Below are positions 26,654-35,470 of a stretch of DNA of 64,000 nucleotides, piece by piece. The stretch is from Opitutaceae bacterium (GTDB lineage Bacteria > Verrucomicrobiota > Verrucomicrobiia > Opitutales > Opitutaceae): positions 62,001 to 126,000 of the forward strand of contig JAEUGY010000097.1 in assembly GCA_016794625.1 (NCBI GenBank), in the 5' to 3' direction. A program made the position numbers and the translations under genes. The notes beneath the pieces were generated by a model that saw only the letters and a program-made list of their open reading frames with translations, had not been told where the DNA came from and did not search any database. The first letter of the stretch is position 1; each line of letters starts with the position of its first letter.

Positions 26654-27631
26654 GTGCGGACAGCCTCTAGCTCCATGGTCTTCGTGCTCGCGCTCGCGAT
26701 GGGGAGCGTGCGGTGCGCGGCCGGCGCCGCGCCGCAGGTCGAGACGTTCCGCTTTGCCGCCGGGCCTTCTGTGGTGCTCCGGCTGGATACGTTTTCCGGT
26801 GCCATCAAGGTCGAGACCGACCACCAGCCGGAAGTCCGCGTCGAGGTGATTGCGACCGAGCAGGCGGGCGACGCCCCGGTGGCACGACCCAGGGTCGAAA
26901 AGGTGCGCACGGCGACGGAGGTACAGGCCTCCGGTGAGATCCGAGTGACGGTGCGCCTAGAGGATCGATCGCCGCGGTGGTCGCTCCAGTCGTTGCCTCC
27001 CGTCGAGGTGGCGGTCCGGGTGATCGTGCCTACGACCTGTGCGCTCGATCTGACCACGGCCGAGGGAGAGATTCAGCTCGGTGAATTGGCCGGAACGGCC
27101 CGCGTGTCCACGGGGCGCGGTCTCATTTTCTGTCGGCAGGCGGGCGAGCGTTTGGAGGCGGTGACGGGAGCCGGTGACATCGTCGTTTCGCGCGCGAAAG
27201 GGGATGTCACCTTGCGCACCGAGCAGGGCTCGATTCGTGTGGGCTCCGTCCACGGCCGCGCGGAACTGATCAACCGCAGCGGGAACGTCGAAGTGCTCGT
27301 CGCACGCGGCGGGCTGCTGGCCAAGGCGGAAGCGGGCGACATCGAGGCCGGATTTCCGCGAAATCTGTCGGGCACGTATCATTTGGAAACGTCGGGTGGG
27401 AGTATCGCACTGGCGTTCGATCCGGAGTCCTCCGTGCGGCTCGAAGCCAGTTCCGTGTGGGGCAAGGTGACCTCGAAGCTGCCCTTCCAAGCCGTGGCGG
27501 GAAAGCTGGCGTCGCGTCGCTTTACGGGGATCCTCAACACAGGTGAAGTCACGGTGAGCGCCCGGGCCGATGGTGGACACGTTCGCGTCCAATCCCGACC
27601 CGATCCCCACCTCTCGACTCCGGTCAACTGA
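26654..27631 (+). CDS. Second exported DUF4097-like protein
   Basis: This 325-residue protein begins with GTG at 26654, chosen because it gives a charged n-region before the hydrophobic run (MVFVLALAMGSVRCAAGA); an ATG at 26675 is possible. The mature part has the same overall plan as its neighbour but more varied repeats: LDLTTAEGEIQLG, VTGAGDIVV, EQGSIRVG, AEAGDIEAG, SGGSIALAF. The two proteins look like diverged tandem duplicates. It ends 46 bases before the carboxypeptidase gene and may be co-transcribed with it. Confidence 0.8.
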   Translation: MRTASSSMVFVLALAMGSVRCAAGAAPQVETFRFAAGPSVVLRLDTFSGAIKVETDHQPEVRVEVIATEQAGDAPVARPRVEKVRTATEVQASGEIRVTVRLEDRSPRWSLQSLPPVEVAVRVIVPTTCALDLTTAEGEIQLGELAGTARVSTGRGLIFCRQAGERLEAVTGAGDIVVSRAKGDVTLRTEQGSIRVGSVHGRAELINRSGNVEVLVARGGLLAKAEAGDIEAGFPRNLSGTYHLETSGGSIALAFDPESSVRLEASSVWGKVTSKLPFQAVAGKLASRRFTGILNTGEVTVSARADGGHVRVQSRPDPHLSTPVN

Positions 27632-27677
27632 CATCTGGACGCTTGCCCCGGGGCGAAGGAAGCCGTTGGTTTCCGCC

Positions 27678-29198
27678 ATGGTGTCTTCACTCTCCACGGC
27701 TTACGATCGCCTGCTGACCAAACTCAAGCGCGCCTATGTGGTGGAGACCGTGGGCGGAGTGCTGGGTTGGGATGAGCAGGTCAATCTCCCGCCCGAGAGC
27801 GCGGAGCTCCGCGCGGAGCAGATGGCGGTCATGGCGGAGCTGAGCCATCAGGCGTCCACCGACCCCGAAATCGAAGCCCTCCTGCGGGACCTTGAGGCAG
27901 CGCGCTCCCAGCTCTCGCCGGACCAGGAAGTGGTGGTGCGCTGGACCCGTCGGGAATACGACCGCGTGACCAAGCTCCCGGCCGCTTTCGTGGCGGAACG
28001 GGCGCGTCAAAGCAGTGCGGCCTATCATGCGTGGGCGGAGTGCCGGAAGAAGAACGACTTTTCCGGGTACGCGCCCTTTTTGGAGCGCCAGCTCGCCCTT
28101 GCGCAGGAAGAAGCGGCCCTGCTGGGCTGGGGAGACCGGGCCTATGACTACGCGATCGACAAGCATGATCCGGGCATGACCACGGCCATTGTCGCGGCGC
28201 TGTTTGCCGAGTTGAAAGAGGGGCTCTTGCCGCTCGTGCGCCAGATCGTCGCGGCCGCGACGCCGACACCGCCGGATCTATTTCGTGGCTTTCCGGTGGA
28301 GGCGCAACGGGTGTTCTTGCGCGAAGTGACCGAGAAGCTGGGATTCGATTATCGCCGCGGGCGGATAGACGTGTCGCTGCACCCATTCTGCGGAGGCGCG
28401 CCGACCGATGTGCGCATGACCACCCGCTTCAACGAGGACGCGCCGCTCGACTCCCTCTTTAGCTCCATTCACGAGACCGGCCATGGCATGTACGAGCAGG
28501 GACTGGCGATTCCCGACCTCGGAACCCCGCTTGGCCAGTCGGTGGGCATGGGTGTGCACGAGTCCCAGAGCCGCCTGTGGGAGAATCAGGTTTCGCGCAG
28601 CCGTGCGTTTTGGGCGTACTTTGAGCCCAGATTTCGGGAACTCTTTGCGGCTCAAATCGAGTCCGTGGACAGCGAGACGCTCTATCGGGCGATCAATGCC
28701 GTGGAACCCACGCTCATTCGGGTGGAGGCGGATGAAGTCACCTACAACCTCCACATCCTTCTTCGCTTCGAGATTGAGCAGCGCTTGTTCAAGGGCGAAC
28801 TCGCCGTGCGCGACCTGCCGGCGACGTGGAATGCCCTCTCGGGCGAGATCGTTGGACTCGTGCCGCCCAACGACACGCTCGGCGTCCTGCAGGATGTGCA
28901 CTGGAGCGGGGGGGCGTTTGGCTACTTTCCCAGCTACTGTATCGGAAACATGATGGCGGCTCAGCTGTGGTACACCGTGCTGCGGGAGATTCCTGGGCTG
29001 GAATCGGATTTTGCCCGCGGAGATTTTTCGCGATTGCTGGGCTGGCTGCGCACCAAGATCCATCGCGAAGGGCGACGGCACGACACCCTGGCGCTCGTGC
29101 AGCGCGTCACCGGGGAGCCGTTGTCGCCCCGCCACCTGTTGCGCTACCTCCGGGAACGCTACCTGCCGCTCTATGCGAAGCCGGCCGGAAATGCCTGA
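27678..29198 (+). CDS. M32-family metallocarboxypeptidase (thermostable carboxypeptidase 1 type)
   Basis: This 506-residue zinc enzyme removes C-terminal amino acids from peptides in the cytoplasm. The active-site motif HETGH lies at residues 265-269, with the third ligand in VHESQSRLWEN at about 294. DVRMTTRFNED and the C-terminal SYCIGNMMAAQLW are further M32 hallmarks. The start at 27678 (MVSSLSTAYDRLLTKLK) matches the usual family length of about 500; the upstream part of the frame overlaps the DUF4097-like gene. There is no signal peptide. Confidence 0.95.
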   Translation: MVSSLSTAYDRLLTKLKRAYVVETVGGVLGWDEQVNLPPESAELRAEQMAVMAELSHQASTDPEIEALLRDLEAARSQLSPDQEVVVRWTRREYDRVTKLPAAFVAERARQSSAAYHAWAECRKKNDFSGYAPFLERQLALAQEEAALLGWGDRAYDYAIDKHDPGMTTAIVAALFAELKEGLLPLVRQIVAAATPTPPDLFRGFPVEAQRVFLREVTEKLGFDYRRGRIDVSLHPFCGGAPTDVRMTTRFNEDAPLDSLFSSIHETGHGMYEQGLAIPDLGTPLGQSVGMGVHESQSRLWENQVSRSRAFWAYFEPRFRELFAAQIESVDSETLYRAINAVEPTLIRVEADEVTYNLHILLRFEIEQRLFKGELAVRDLPATWNALSGEIVGLVPPNDTLGVLQDVHWSGGAFGYFPSYCIGNMMAAQLWYTVLREIPGLESDFARGDFSRLLGWLRTKIHREGRRHDTLALVQRVTGEPLSPRHLLRYLRERYLPLYAKPAGNA

Positions 29199-29231
29199 AG
29201 GCCGGGCGCAACGCGAAACGCACGGAGCAGG

Positions 29232-30044
29232 GTGCCGGCGATGGGATTAATCGACACACACACACATCTGGAATCCTTCCAGCGGAAAGGCGAACTGCCG
29301 GCCGTGCTGACGCGTGCCCGGGAGGCGGGTGTGGAGGCGATGATCACCATTGGCACGTCGACGGATGATTGGGCGCTGTATCGCGAAACGGCCGAGGCGC
29401 TGGCGGGCTTTGTGCATTACACCGTGGGCTTGCATCCGTGCGCGGTCGAGGAGGACTGGCCGGCGCAGGTGGCGCAGATGGAGGCGTTCTGGACCGCTGC
29501 GGGACGTTTGCGGCCGGTGGCGCTAGGCGAGGTGGGCCTCGACCGGTTTCATCTGCCGAAAGACCCGACCGAAGCCGCGCGCGTGTTTGCGCTCCAGTGC
29601 GCCGCGTTCGATGCCGGATTGGAGATGGCCCGCCGGCTTGAGGTGCCGGTGGTGATCCATTCCCGGGGCGCGTTTCGCGAGTGCGTCGAGCGGATCGACG
29701 CGAGCGGGGTCGCCTGGCACCGCGTGATTTTTCACTGCTTCGTCGAAGGTGCCGAGGAGATGCGGATGCTGATGTCGCGGGGCGGGTGGGGGTCGTTCAC
29801 GGGCGTCCTGACCTACAAAAGTGCCGACGCGGTGCGCGAAGCGGCGCGGGTCCAGGGACTCGAACGGTTCTTGCTTGAGACCGACGCTCCCTACCTCACG
29901 CCGGTGCCGCATCGCGGAAAACCAAACGAACCCGGATACGTCGCTTTGACGGCGGCCTACGCCGCGTCCGTGTTCGGTGTGAAGCTGGACGAAGTCGTCC
30001 GGGTGAGCACGCGCAATGCGCGGCACGTGTTCGGCCTGACCTAG
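29232..30044 (+). CDS. TatD-family metal-dependent hydrolase/DNase
   Basis: This protein of about 270 residues has a TIM-barrel metallohydrolase fold. The metal-binding start IDTHTHLE is followed by VGLHPC, GEVGLD, PVVIHSRGA, FHCF and the C-terminal LETDAPYLTPVPHRGKPN, all typical of TatD enzymes (3'-5' DNA exonuclease and quality-control functions). A GTG at 29232 has a GGAG four bases upstream; the ATG at 29241 (MGLIDTHTHLE) is the alternative. It converges with the HPr gene. Confidence 0.94.
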   Translation: MPAMGLIDTHTHLESFQRKGELPAVLTRAREAGVEAMITIGTSTDDWALYRETAEALAGFVHYTVGLHPCAVEEDWPAQVAQMEAFWTAAGRLRPVALGEVGLDRFHLPKDPTEAARVFALQCAAFDAGLEMARRLEVPVVIHSRGAFRECVERIDASGVAWHRVIFHCFVEGAEEMRMLMSRGGWGSFTGVLTYKSADAVREAARVQGLERFLLETDAPYLTPVPHRGKPNEPGYVALTAAYAASVFGVKLDEVVRVSTRNARHVFGLT

Positions 30045-30053
30045 GGCGGGCGT

Positions 30054-30353
30054 TCAGGCTTCGTCGAACTTGCGCGTAAACAGCGCATCCAGTTCGGCGA
30101 GCATCTGCGGGGCATCATCACCCGTGGCGATGAACTTGACCTTCGAGCCCTTGCCCGCGGCCAGCATCATCAAGCCCATGATGCTCTTGCCGTTGACCTG
30201 CTCCTCGTCCTTTTCCACGAACACATCGGCTTTGAACTTATTGGTGATACGAACAATCATCGCCGCCGGACGGGCATGAATGCCCATCTTGTTTTGGACC
30301 ACCAACTCCTTGGTGAGAGACTGGGTGGTCAGCGATTGATCGTTCTTATCCAT
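30054..30353 (-). CDS. HPr-family phosphocarrier protein
   Basis: This 99-residue protein carries phosphate in the PTS or acts in regulation. The active-site histidine is His26 in NKMGIHARPA, and the regulatory serine is in NGKSIMGLMMLAA (Ser57). A 12-residue N-terminal extension precedes the usual start of the fold. The start at 30353 was chosen because it gives the normal domain; the long open frame upstream only mirrors the divergent kdsB gene. The genome may use it for PTS-like control, since no other PTS gene is in the window. Confidence 0.95.
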   Translation of the reverse strand: MDKNDQSLTTQSLTKELVVQNKMGIHARPAAMIVRITNKFKADVFVEKDEEQVNGKSIMGLMMLAAGKGSKVKFIATGDDAPQMLAELDALFTRKFDEA

Positions 30354-30425
30354 GCGTGCAGGGTTGTAAGCTCCGCAGGCGCGCGTGTCTTGCAACCCTA
30401 AAACCGTCCCCCCAACCTCGGCCAA

Positions 30426-31172
30426 ATGCCAACCACTGCGATCATTGTACCCTGCCGATTGGAATCGACCCGGTTTCCTCGCAAGCTCTTGCACCGTGTG
30501 AAGGGCAAGGCCCTCCTGCAGTGGGTGGCCGAGCGCATCACCACCGCGGCCCCGGAGTTCCCCCTCTATTTCGCCATTGATGATGATCGTTTGCGGGAGC
30601 CCTTGGCTGCCGGAGGATTCCAGACCATCCTGACGTCGGCCAGCCATGCCAGCGGGACCGACCGGATTGCGGAGGCCAACCGAACCGTAAAGGCGGATTT
30701 TGTGGTCAATGTGCAGGCGGACGAACCCCTGGTCAGCCGGTCGCAGATCCTGACCCTCGCCGAGGCCATTCAATCCGATGCCCCGATGGCCACCCTGGCC
30801 ACGCCCTTCCGGACCTCTGCCGACTTTGCCAACCCCAACCAAGTGAAGGTCGTGCTGGCGCGGGCCTCGCGTCGGGCACTGTTCTTTTCCCGCTCGCCCC
30901 TGCCGTTCGCCCGGGACTTGGGCGGGCGCGTCGACGACGCGTGGGTCCGTTCTCATCCCTGCTACCGTCATCTCGGCCTTTACGCCTACCAAGCTGATCT
31001 TTTGGAGAAGTTTGCCAAACTTCCCCTCGGTCAGTTGGAGCAGATTGAGCGCTTGGAACAATTGCGGGTGCTGGAAAACGGATTTCCGATCACGTGCGAT
31101 CTGACCGACGATCCGACGATCGGAGTCGATACGCTTGAGGATGCGGTCAAGTTTGAAGCCCTTCTGGGCTAA
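30426..31172 (+). CDS. kdsB: 3-deoxy-manno-octulosonate cytidylyltransferase
   Basis: This 248-residue enzyme activates KDO with CTP to CMP-KDO for lipopolysaccharide inner-core synthesis. The nucleotide-binding start is AIIVPCRLESTRFPRKLL, then ASGTDRIAEA, NVQADEPLVS, and HLGLYAYQADLLEKF. Length is normal. It implies a Gram-negative envelope with KDO-containing LPS. It is divergent from the HPr gene (72-base gap). Confidence 0.95.
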   Translation: MPTTAIIVPCRLESTRFPRKLLHRVKGKALLQWVAERITTAAPEFPLYFAIDDDRLREPLAAGGFQTILTSASHASGTDRIAEANRTVKADFVVNVQADEPLVSRSQILTLAEAIQSDAPMATLATPFRTSADFANPNQVKVVLARASRRALFFSRSPLPFARDLGGRVDDAWVRSHPCYRHLGLYAYQADLLEKFAKLPLGQLEQIERLEQLRVLENGFPITCDLTDDPTIGVDTLEDAVKFEALLG

Positions 31173-31567
31173 ATGCCTCGCGTTCCGACCGCGGCGGAAT
31201 CCGCAGAGCCATCCATCCTGACGGCTCGCATGGGAGACAGCATCGGGGAATTTTCCAGTGGCATGCTCCGGCGCTTGCGTGAGCGGAGCACGTAGATCCA
31301 CCGGGGTGAACCGGCGGTAGACCTACGTAACCGACTGTCGGAATTTCCGGCGCTTGTCGGGGAATTTGACATCGATTTTCGGCTAATGCCGTACAAATGC
31401 GATAATTATTTTGACCATTTGTATCATTATCTCATGATTATCAGATGTTTAAAATGAGGTAGTCTGGAAAAAAGGTGGATGGCACCGTCGCTGCTTACGG
31501 GGGAAATCCCTCAGTCACGATCCTCCTTCGGAACGCGTTCTGGGGCTCATTTCCACCGATTTCCTGC
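31173..31567. other. Long upstream region of the sorted surface-protein gene
   Basis: No gene is supported in this 395-base stretch. Its last third is strikingly AT-rich for this genome (about 31385-31460) and contains the GATAAT/ATTATC elements listed separately. CGGGGAATTT occurs twice (near 31236 and 31358). Confidence 0.45.
31401..31443 (+). promoter_or_regulatory. AT-rich promoter/operator with GATAAT inverted repeats
   Basis: GATAAT at 31401 and ATTATC at 31426-31431 form an inverted repeat, and GATTATC occurs again at 31436-31442. TTGACC at 31411-31416 with CATGAT 16 bases later could be a -35/-10 pair for the surface-protein gene starting at 31568. The dyad suggests a regulator site; which one is unknown. 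Confidence 0.35.
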
Positions 31568-32245
31568 ATGAAAAAACTCTCCCTCGCTTTTGGCGCCTTG
31601 GCACTGGTCGGAACCGTGCACGCCGGCATGTACACGTTTACGCCGACTCCGGCGGATCTGTACGACCTCGATCACCACAATGCAGTGGCGTGGGGTGTCA
31701 CCAATACGGCGGCCTTGCAAAGCCAGCTGACCGATGGATTCCGCATCTCGGGCGCGACGCTCACGATCAACAACATCTGGGATTGGAAGAAAGAGGATGA
31801 CATGTTGTTCATCAACCTCTTGGACGATCCCAAGTCCGGAGTGCGCGTCTATTCGGACAATACGGCCGACAACGTCATCAGCAACTACTTCGATACGACG
31901 GCAGGCGGCGCCAAGTGGCAGGGATCGACGCCGCTGACGACCTGGACGGATCCAAATGGTGGCGACAATGGGGCCAACAAAATCAATTTTGTTTACAACT
32001 TTGGCCAGGCCGACCTCACGGTGCTGACCAAGTACCTGACCGATCCGACCTACTCGAACAAAGTGGCCTTCGGTTTGGGTTTTGATGCGGACTGTCACTA
32101 CTACAACACGGGCATCTCGTTGGTGATCCACACGGAAAAGATCCCGACCAGCGTGCCGGACTCCGGTTCGACGGCGGGTTTGCTGGCGGCCGGACTGGCT
32201 GCCTGCGCCTACCTGCGGCGCCGCGTCACCTCGCTTTGGTCCTGA
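31568..32245 (+). CDS. Exported protein with VPDSG/PEP-CTERM-type sorting tail
   Basis: This 225-residue protein starts at 31568 with a signal peptide (MKKLSLAFGALALVGTVHA) and ends with VPDSGSTAGLLAAGLAACAY followed by LRRR. That tail is the exosortase-type sorting signal: short motif, membrane helix, basic end. The middle resembles a small beta-sandwich with many Asp/Asn residues (VYSDNTADNVISNYF) and is not assigned to a family. Exosortase should cut at the tail and attach or release the protein at the surface. A strong terminator follows at once, so the gene is monocistronic. Confidence 0.88.
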   Translation: MKKLSLAFGALALVGTVHAGMYTFTPTPADLYDLDHHNAVAWGVTNTAALQSQLTDGFRISGATLTINNIWDWKKEDDMLFINLLDDPKSGVRVYSDNTADNVISNYFDTTAGGAKWQGSTPLTTWTDPNGGDNGANKINFVYNFGQADLTVLTKYLTDPTYSNKVAFGLGFDADCHYYNTGISLVIHTEKIPTSVPDSGSTAGLLAAGLAACAYLRRRVTSLWS

Positions 32246-32268
32246 ACGGATTGGGTATCTGGAAGTCT

Positions 32269-32310
32269 GGCCCCATCGACCAACCCCGGGTCGATGGGGC
32301 CTTTTTCTTT
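32269..32310 (+). terminator. Rho-independent terminator after the sorted surface-protein gene
   Basis: GGCCCCATCGACC and GGTCGATGGGGCC form a perfect 13-bp stem followed by TTTTTCTTT. It is the strongest terminator in the window. Confidence 0.93.
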
Positions 32311-32359
32311 GCGAAATGCCGCTGGTTCTCCGGCGGCACTTTCGTTTGATTGAGGTGGC

Positions 32360-33046
32360 ATGCAGGCCCAATCGTTCTTCCACCTCCCTCGCTCGCTCGG
32401 CAGCTTTGCGTCGTTTTTTCCCGCGGAGGTGCCGCCCTGGGCCTGGATCTCAGCGATCAAGGAGGCCCTTGCTTCCTTGCCACCCCCGGCCGTTGCCCGC
32501 CCCGCCGGACTGCCTCCGGGGGTGCACATTGAGGGCCCGGTTCACCTCGCTCCTGGCGTCCGGCTTCCGGCGACCGCGACCTTGATTGGCCCGGCGTGGA
32601 TCGGGGCGGGGACGGAGATCCGTCCCGGCGCGTATATCCGGGGAGGCGTGATCGTGGGTGAAGGCTGCGTCTTGGGCAACGCGTGCGAGTTCAAGAACTG
32701 TCTGCTCCTCGATGGCGTCCAGGTGCCTCATTTCAGCTATGTAGGGGATTCGGTGCTCGGCAACCGCGCCCATCTGGGGGCCGGAGTCGTTCTCTCCAAC
32801 CTGCGCCTGGATCGAAAACCGATCGTGGTGCATGCCGACGGGGTCGCTTACGAGACCGGCCTGCGGAAGTTTGGCGCCATCCTGGGTGACGATGCGGAGG
32901 TGGGCTGCAATGCCGTGCTCAACCCCGGCTCCATCCTGGGAAAACGATCCCTCGTCATGCCCACCCTCGCGTTTTCCGGTACCCTCCCGGCCAACACCTT
33001 GGCGAAGGTGCGCACCGCTGTATCTTTCCTGCCGCGCCGCGACTGA
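32360..33046 (+). CDS. Left-handed beta-helix (hexapeptide-repeat) sugar-nucleotide-type protein
   Basis: This 228-residue protein has hexapeptide repeats from about residue 55 on (IEGPVHLAPGVRLPATATLI, then IGAGTEIRPGAYIRGGVIVG and VLGNACEFKNC). It resembles the C-terminal acyltransferase part of GlmU-like nucleotidyltransferases but has no nucleotidyltransferase domain. HFSYVGDSVLGNRAHLGAGV is close to the acetyl-CoA-binding region of that group. It may acetylate a sugar phosphate for envelope synthesis; the exact substrate is unknown. Confidence 0.85.
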   Translation: MQAQSFFHLPRSLGSFASFFPAEVPPWAWISAIKEALASLPPPAVARPAGLPPGVHIEGPVHLAPGVRLPATATLIGPAWIGAGTEIRPGAYIRGGVIVGEGCVLGNACEFKNCLLLDGVQVPHFSYVGDSVLGNRAHLGAGVVLSNLRLDRKPIVVHADGVAYETGLRKFGAILGDDAEVGCNAVLNPGSILGKRSLVMPTLAFSGTLPANTLAKVRTAVSFLPRRD

Positions 33047-33126
33047 GCAAAATCGACGACGCTTCAGCTTGCGTGGGGCCGGGCGGTGCGGCGACGCTGG
33101 CCGCTCTTTTTCAATCGAACGTGTCC

Positions 33127-34095
33127 ATGCGCAGAACTCTCACCGGCATCCAGCCCTCCGGAACCCTCCACATCGGCAACTACTTTGGCGCGATGCGTCC
33201 CGCCATCGATGCCCAGACCCAGGGGGAGTGTTTCTATTTCATCGCGGACTACCATTCGATGACGTCGGTGGTCGATCCCAAGGAACGCCGGCGTCACACC
33301 ATGGATGTGGCCCTCGACTGGCTCGCCTGCGGCCTCGATCCCCAGCGCAGTGTTTTTTGGCGGCAGAGTGATGTGCCCGAGGTGACCGAGCTGATGTGGA
33401 TCATCGGCACGCTGACCCCGATGGGCCTGTTGGAGCGGGCGCACAGCTACAAGGACAAGACCGCCAAGGGGCTGTCCCCCAACTTTGGCCTTTTCGCCTA
33501 TCCGGTGCTGATGGCAGCGGACATCCTGTTGTACGACACCACCCGGGTGCCGGTGGGCAAGGATCAGAAGCAGCACCTGGAGATGACCCGCGACATCGCG
33601 ATCAAGTTCAACCAGACCTATGGGGACACCTTTGTCGTGCCCGAGTCGGAAATCCGCGAGGACGTGGCTGTCGTGCCCGGACTCGATGGGCAGAAAATGA
33701 GCAAGAGCTACGGCAATACGATCGACATCTTCGGCGACGAAAAGGCGACCCGGAAGAAGATCATGGGCATCGTCATGGACTCCCGCACACCGCAGGAACC
33801 CAAACCGGATGCCGACAAGAATCTGGCCGTCCAGCTCCTGCGCCTCGTGGCGCCGCCTGAGGTGGCCGTTGACGTCGAATCGCGCCTCCGGGCCGGCGGA
33901 CTGGGCTACGGGGACCTGAAGAAAGCCCTTTTCGAACACTATTGGACCTGCTTCGCCCCGTACCGGGCGCGGCGGGCGGAGCTCGCTGCGAACCTCGACC
34001 ACGTGGCGGCGCTGCTGAAGGAAGGCGCCGACAAGGCCCGCGCCACCGCCTCGGTCGTGCTCGCCCGCGCCCGCCAGGCGTCGGGCTTGGGCTGA
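33127..34095 (+). CDS. trpS: Tryptophanyl-tRNA synthetase
   Basis: This 322-residue class I synthetase charges tRNA-Trp. The HIGH-type motif is HIGN at residues 15-18 (TGIQPSGTLHIGNYFGA) and the KMSKS loop is at 190-194 (DGQKMSKSYGNTI). FLLSADILLYDT-type context is seen as LMAADILLYDTTRVPVGKDQ. Length fits bacterial TrpS. A GTG at 33121 could also start translation; the ATG at 33127 was preferred because it begins the conserved N-terminus. Confidence 0.97.
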   Translation: MRRTLTGIQPSGTLHIGNYFGAMRPAIDAQTQGECFYFIADYHSMTSVVDPKERRRHTMDVALDWLACGLDPQRSVFWRQSDVPEVTELMWIIGTLTPMGLLERAHSYKDKTAKGLSPNFGLFAYPVLMAADILLYDTTRVPVGKDQKQHLEMTRDIAIKFNQTYGDTFVVPESEIREDVAVVPGLDGQKMSKSYGNTIDIFGDEKATRKKIMGIVMDSRTPQEPKPDADKNLAVQLLRLVAPPEVAVDVESRLRAGGLGYGDLKKALFEHYWTCFAPYRARRAELAANLDHVAALLKEGADKARATASVVLARARQASGLG

Positions 34096-34136
34096 TACGC
34101 GGCGTCGGGGCGGTCCTCCAAGCGGAACCGGCGATC

Positions 34137-34796
34137 TCAAATCACCGGCGGGCGCGCCTCGGACAACTGCGAGATCGCGAGCATGATGCGCTCGCTGGTC
34201 TTCTGGTAGCGGTCCCGGCCCGCTCCGGGCGGATCATAGACGGCGGGTGGAAGCACGGGGCCGAAGGTGACCGAGACCCTTGTCCCGAGTCGCAGGCCGC
34301 CTTTGCGTCCGAATGCCTCGTGGGAGTTGAAGATGCGCACCGGCAGCACCGGCGCCTGCGTCTTGCAGGCGATCAGCCCGACGCCGGGTTTGGCGGACTG
34401 GAGATTGCCATCGGGAGAGCGTGTGCCCTCGGGAAACAGAATGAGGGCCTTGCCTGAATTCAGCGTCTGCAGGACGCGCCGGATGGCGGTGACATCCGAC
34501 CCGCCATCTCGATCGACGGGAATGGTGCCGACGCCGTCCAGCCACCAGCTCGCGATGCCCGGCTTCCACAGGGTCTTGCGTGCGAAAAAGGCCATCTGTC
34601 GCGGCACGAGCGAACCGATGATGGGCGGATCGAGGTGGCTGGCGTGGTTGCAGGCGACGATGAACGCGCCGCGCTTCGGGATGTTCTCGAGTCCGGCGAC
34701 CTCCCCCCGGAAACAAATGTCGTAGATGGTGAGCGCCAGGTAATGGAAAATTCCGTACAGGAACTCCATGGCGACATGATTGTAGCGGCGGGTCAT
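34137..34796 (-). CDS. plsC: 1-acyl-sn-glycerol-3-phosphate acyltransferase
   Basis: This 219-residue membrane-associated acyltransferase makes phosphatidic acid from lysophosphatidate. The catalytic HX4D motif is NHASHLDPP (His51, Asp56), and the substrate-binding motif is FPEGTRS at 121-127. The start overlaps the cmk stop codon by ATGA (34793-34796), so the two are translationally coupled, as in many Gram-negative cmk-plsC pairs. Confidence 0.93.
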   Translation of the reverse strand: MTRRYNHVAMEFLYGIFHYLALTIYDICFRGEVAGLENIPKRGAFIVACNHASHLDPPIIGSLVPRQMAFFARKTLWKPGIASWWLDGVGTIPVDRDGGSDVTAIRRVLQTLNSGKALILFPEGTRSPDGNLQSAKPGVGLIACKTQAPVLPVRIFNSHEAFGRKGGLRLGTRVSVTFGPVLPPAVYDPPGAGRDRYQKTSERIMLAISQLSEARPPVI

Positions 34797-35470
34797 GGGA
34801 CGTGCGGGAGGCGGGCCGCGACTTCGGCCGCCACCCGGGCGACGACCTGGTCGAGGTTCAGGTGGGTGCTGTCGATATCGATCGCGCCGGGTGGGCAGGT
34901 GAGCGGCGCCGTCTTGCGCGACGAGTCGAGCCGGTCGCGCTCCGCCACCGAGTCCTGCTGGCCCTCCTGGGCCCGTCGGCGCGCGCGCTCCACCGGATCC
35001 GCGTGCAGGAAGAAGCGGAGGTCGGCCCCGGGGAAAATCACCGAACCGATGTCGCGCCCCTCCATCACCAGCCCCTTGAAGCCGTGGGCGCGCGCCACCT
35101 CCACCTGGCTGCGCTGGTAATGGAGCAGCGCGGTGCGCACGGCGGGCAGGGCGGCGAAATGGGACACGGCGGCATTGACTTCGGGGGCGCGGATTTCGTC
35201 GCCCGGCACCTTCCCGGCGATTTCCATCTGTGCGGCGGATCCGGACACCCGGGTGCCGAGGCGCAGGCCGGCGAGGGCGGACTCGACCGCGGGCCCGTCG
35301 CCGGGCGTCACGCCGCGCCTGAGCATTTCCGCGGTGATGGCGCGGTAATGCGCGCCGGTGTCGACATGGAGCAGAGGAAAGCGCGCGGCGAGGGCCCGGG
35401 CGGTGGAGGATTTGCCGGAGGCGGCACCACCGTCGATGGCGACGAGGAGGAAGGGAGGGGAGGCGCCCAT
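34793..35470 (-). CDS. cmk: Cytidylate kinase
   Basis: This 225-residue enzyme phosphorylates CMP and dCMP. The P-loop GGAASGKSS is at residues 14-22, followed by VDTGAHYRAIT and later LVMEGRDIGSVIFPGADL and RARRRAQEG, all typical of Cmk. The start at 35470 shares a base with the aroA stop (TAATG), which supports coupling. The longer frame upstream only overlaps aroA. Confidence 0.96.
   Translation of the reverse strand: MGASPPFLLVAIDGGAASGKSSTARALAARFPLLHVDTGAHYRAITAEMLRRGVTPGDGPAVESALAGLRLGTRVSGSAAQMEIAGKVPGDEIRAPEVNAAVSHFAALPAVRTALLHYQRSQVEVARAHGFKGLVMEGRDIGSVIFPGADLRFFLHADPVERARRRAQEGQQDSVAERDRLDSSRKTAPLTCPPGAIDIDSTHLNLDQVVARVAAEVAARLPHVP

Noticed and set aside
30354..31301. Long minus-strand frame joined to HPr
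   Set aside because: The upstream part is antisense to kdsB and has no domain. HPr has a normal start at 30353.
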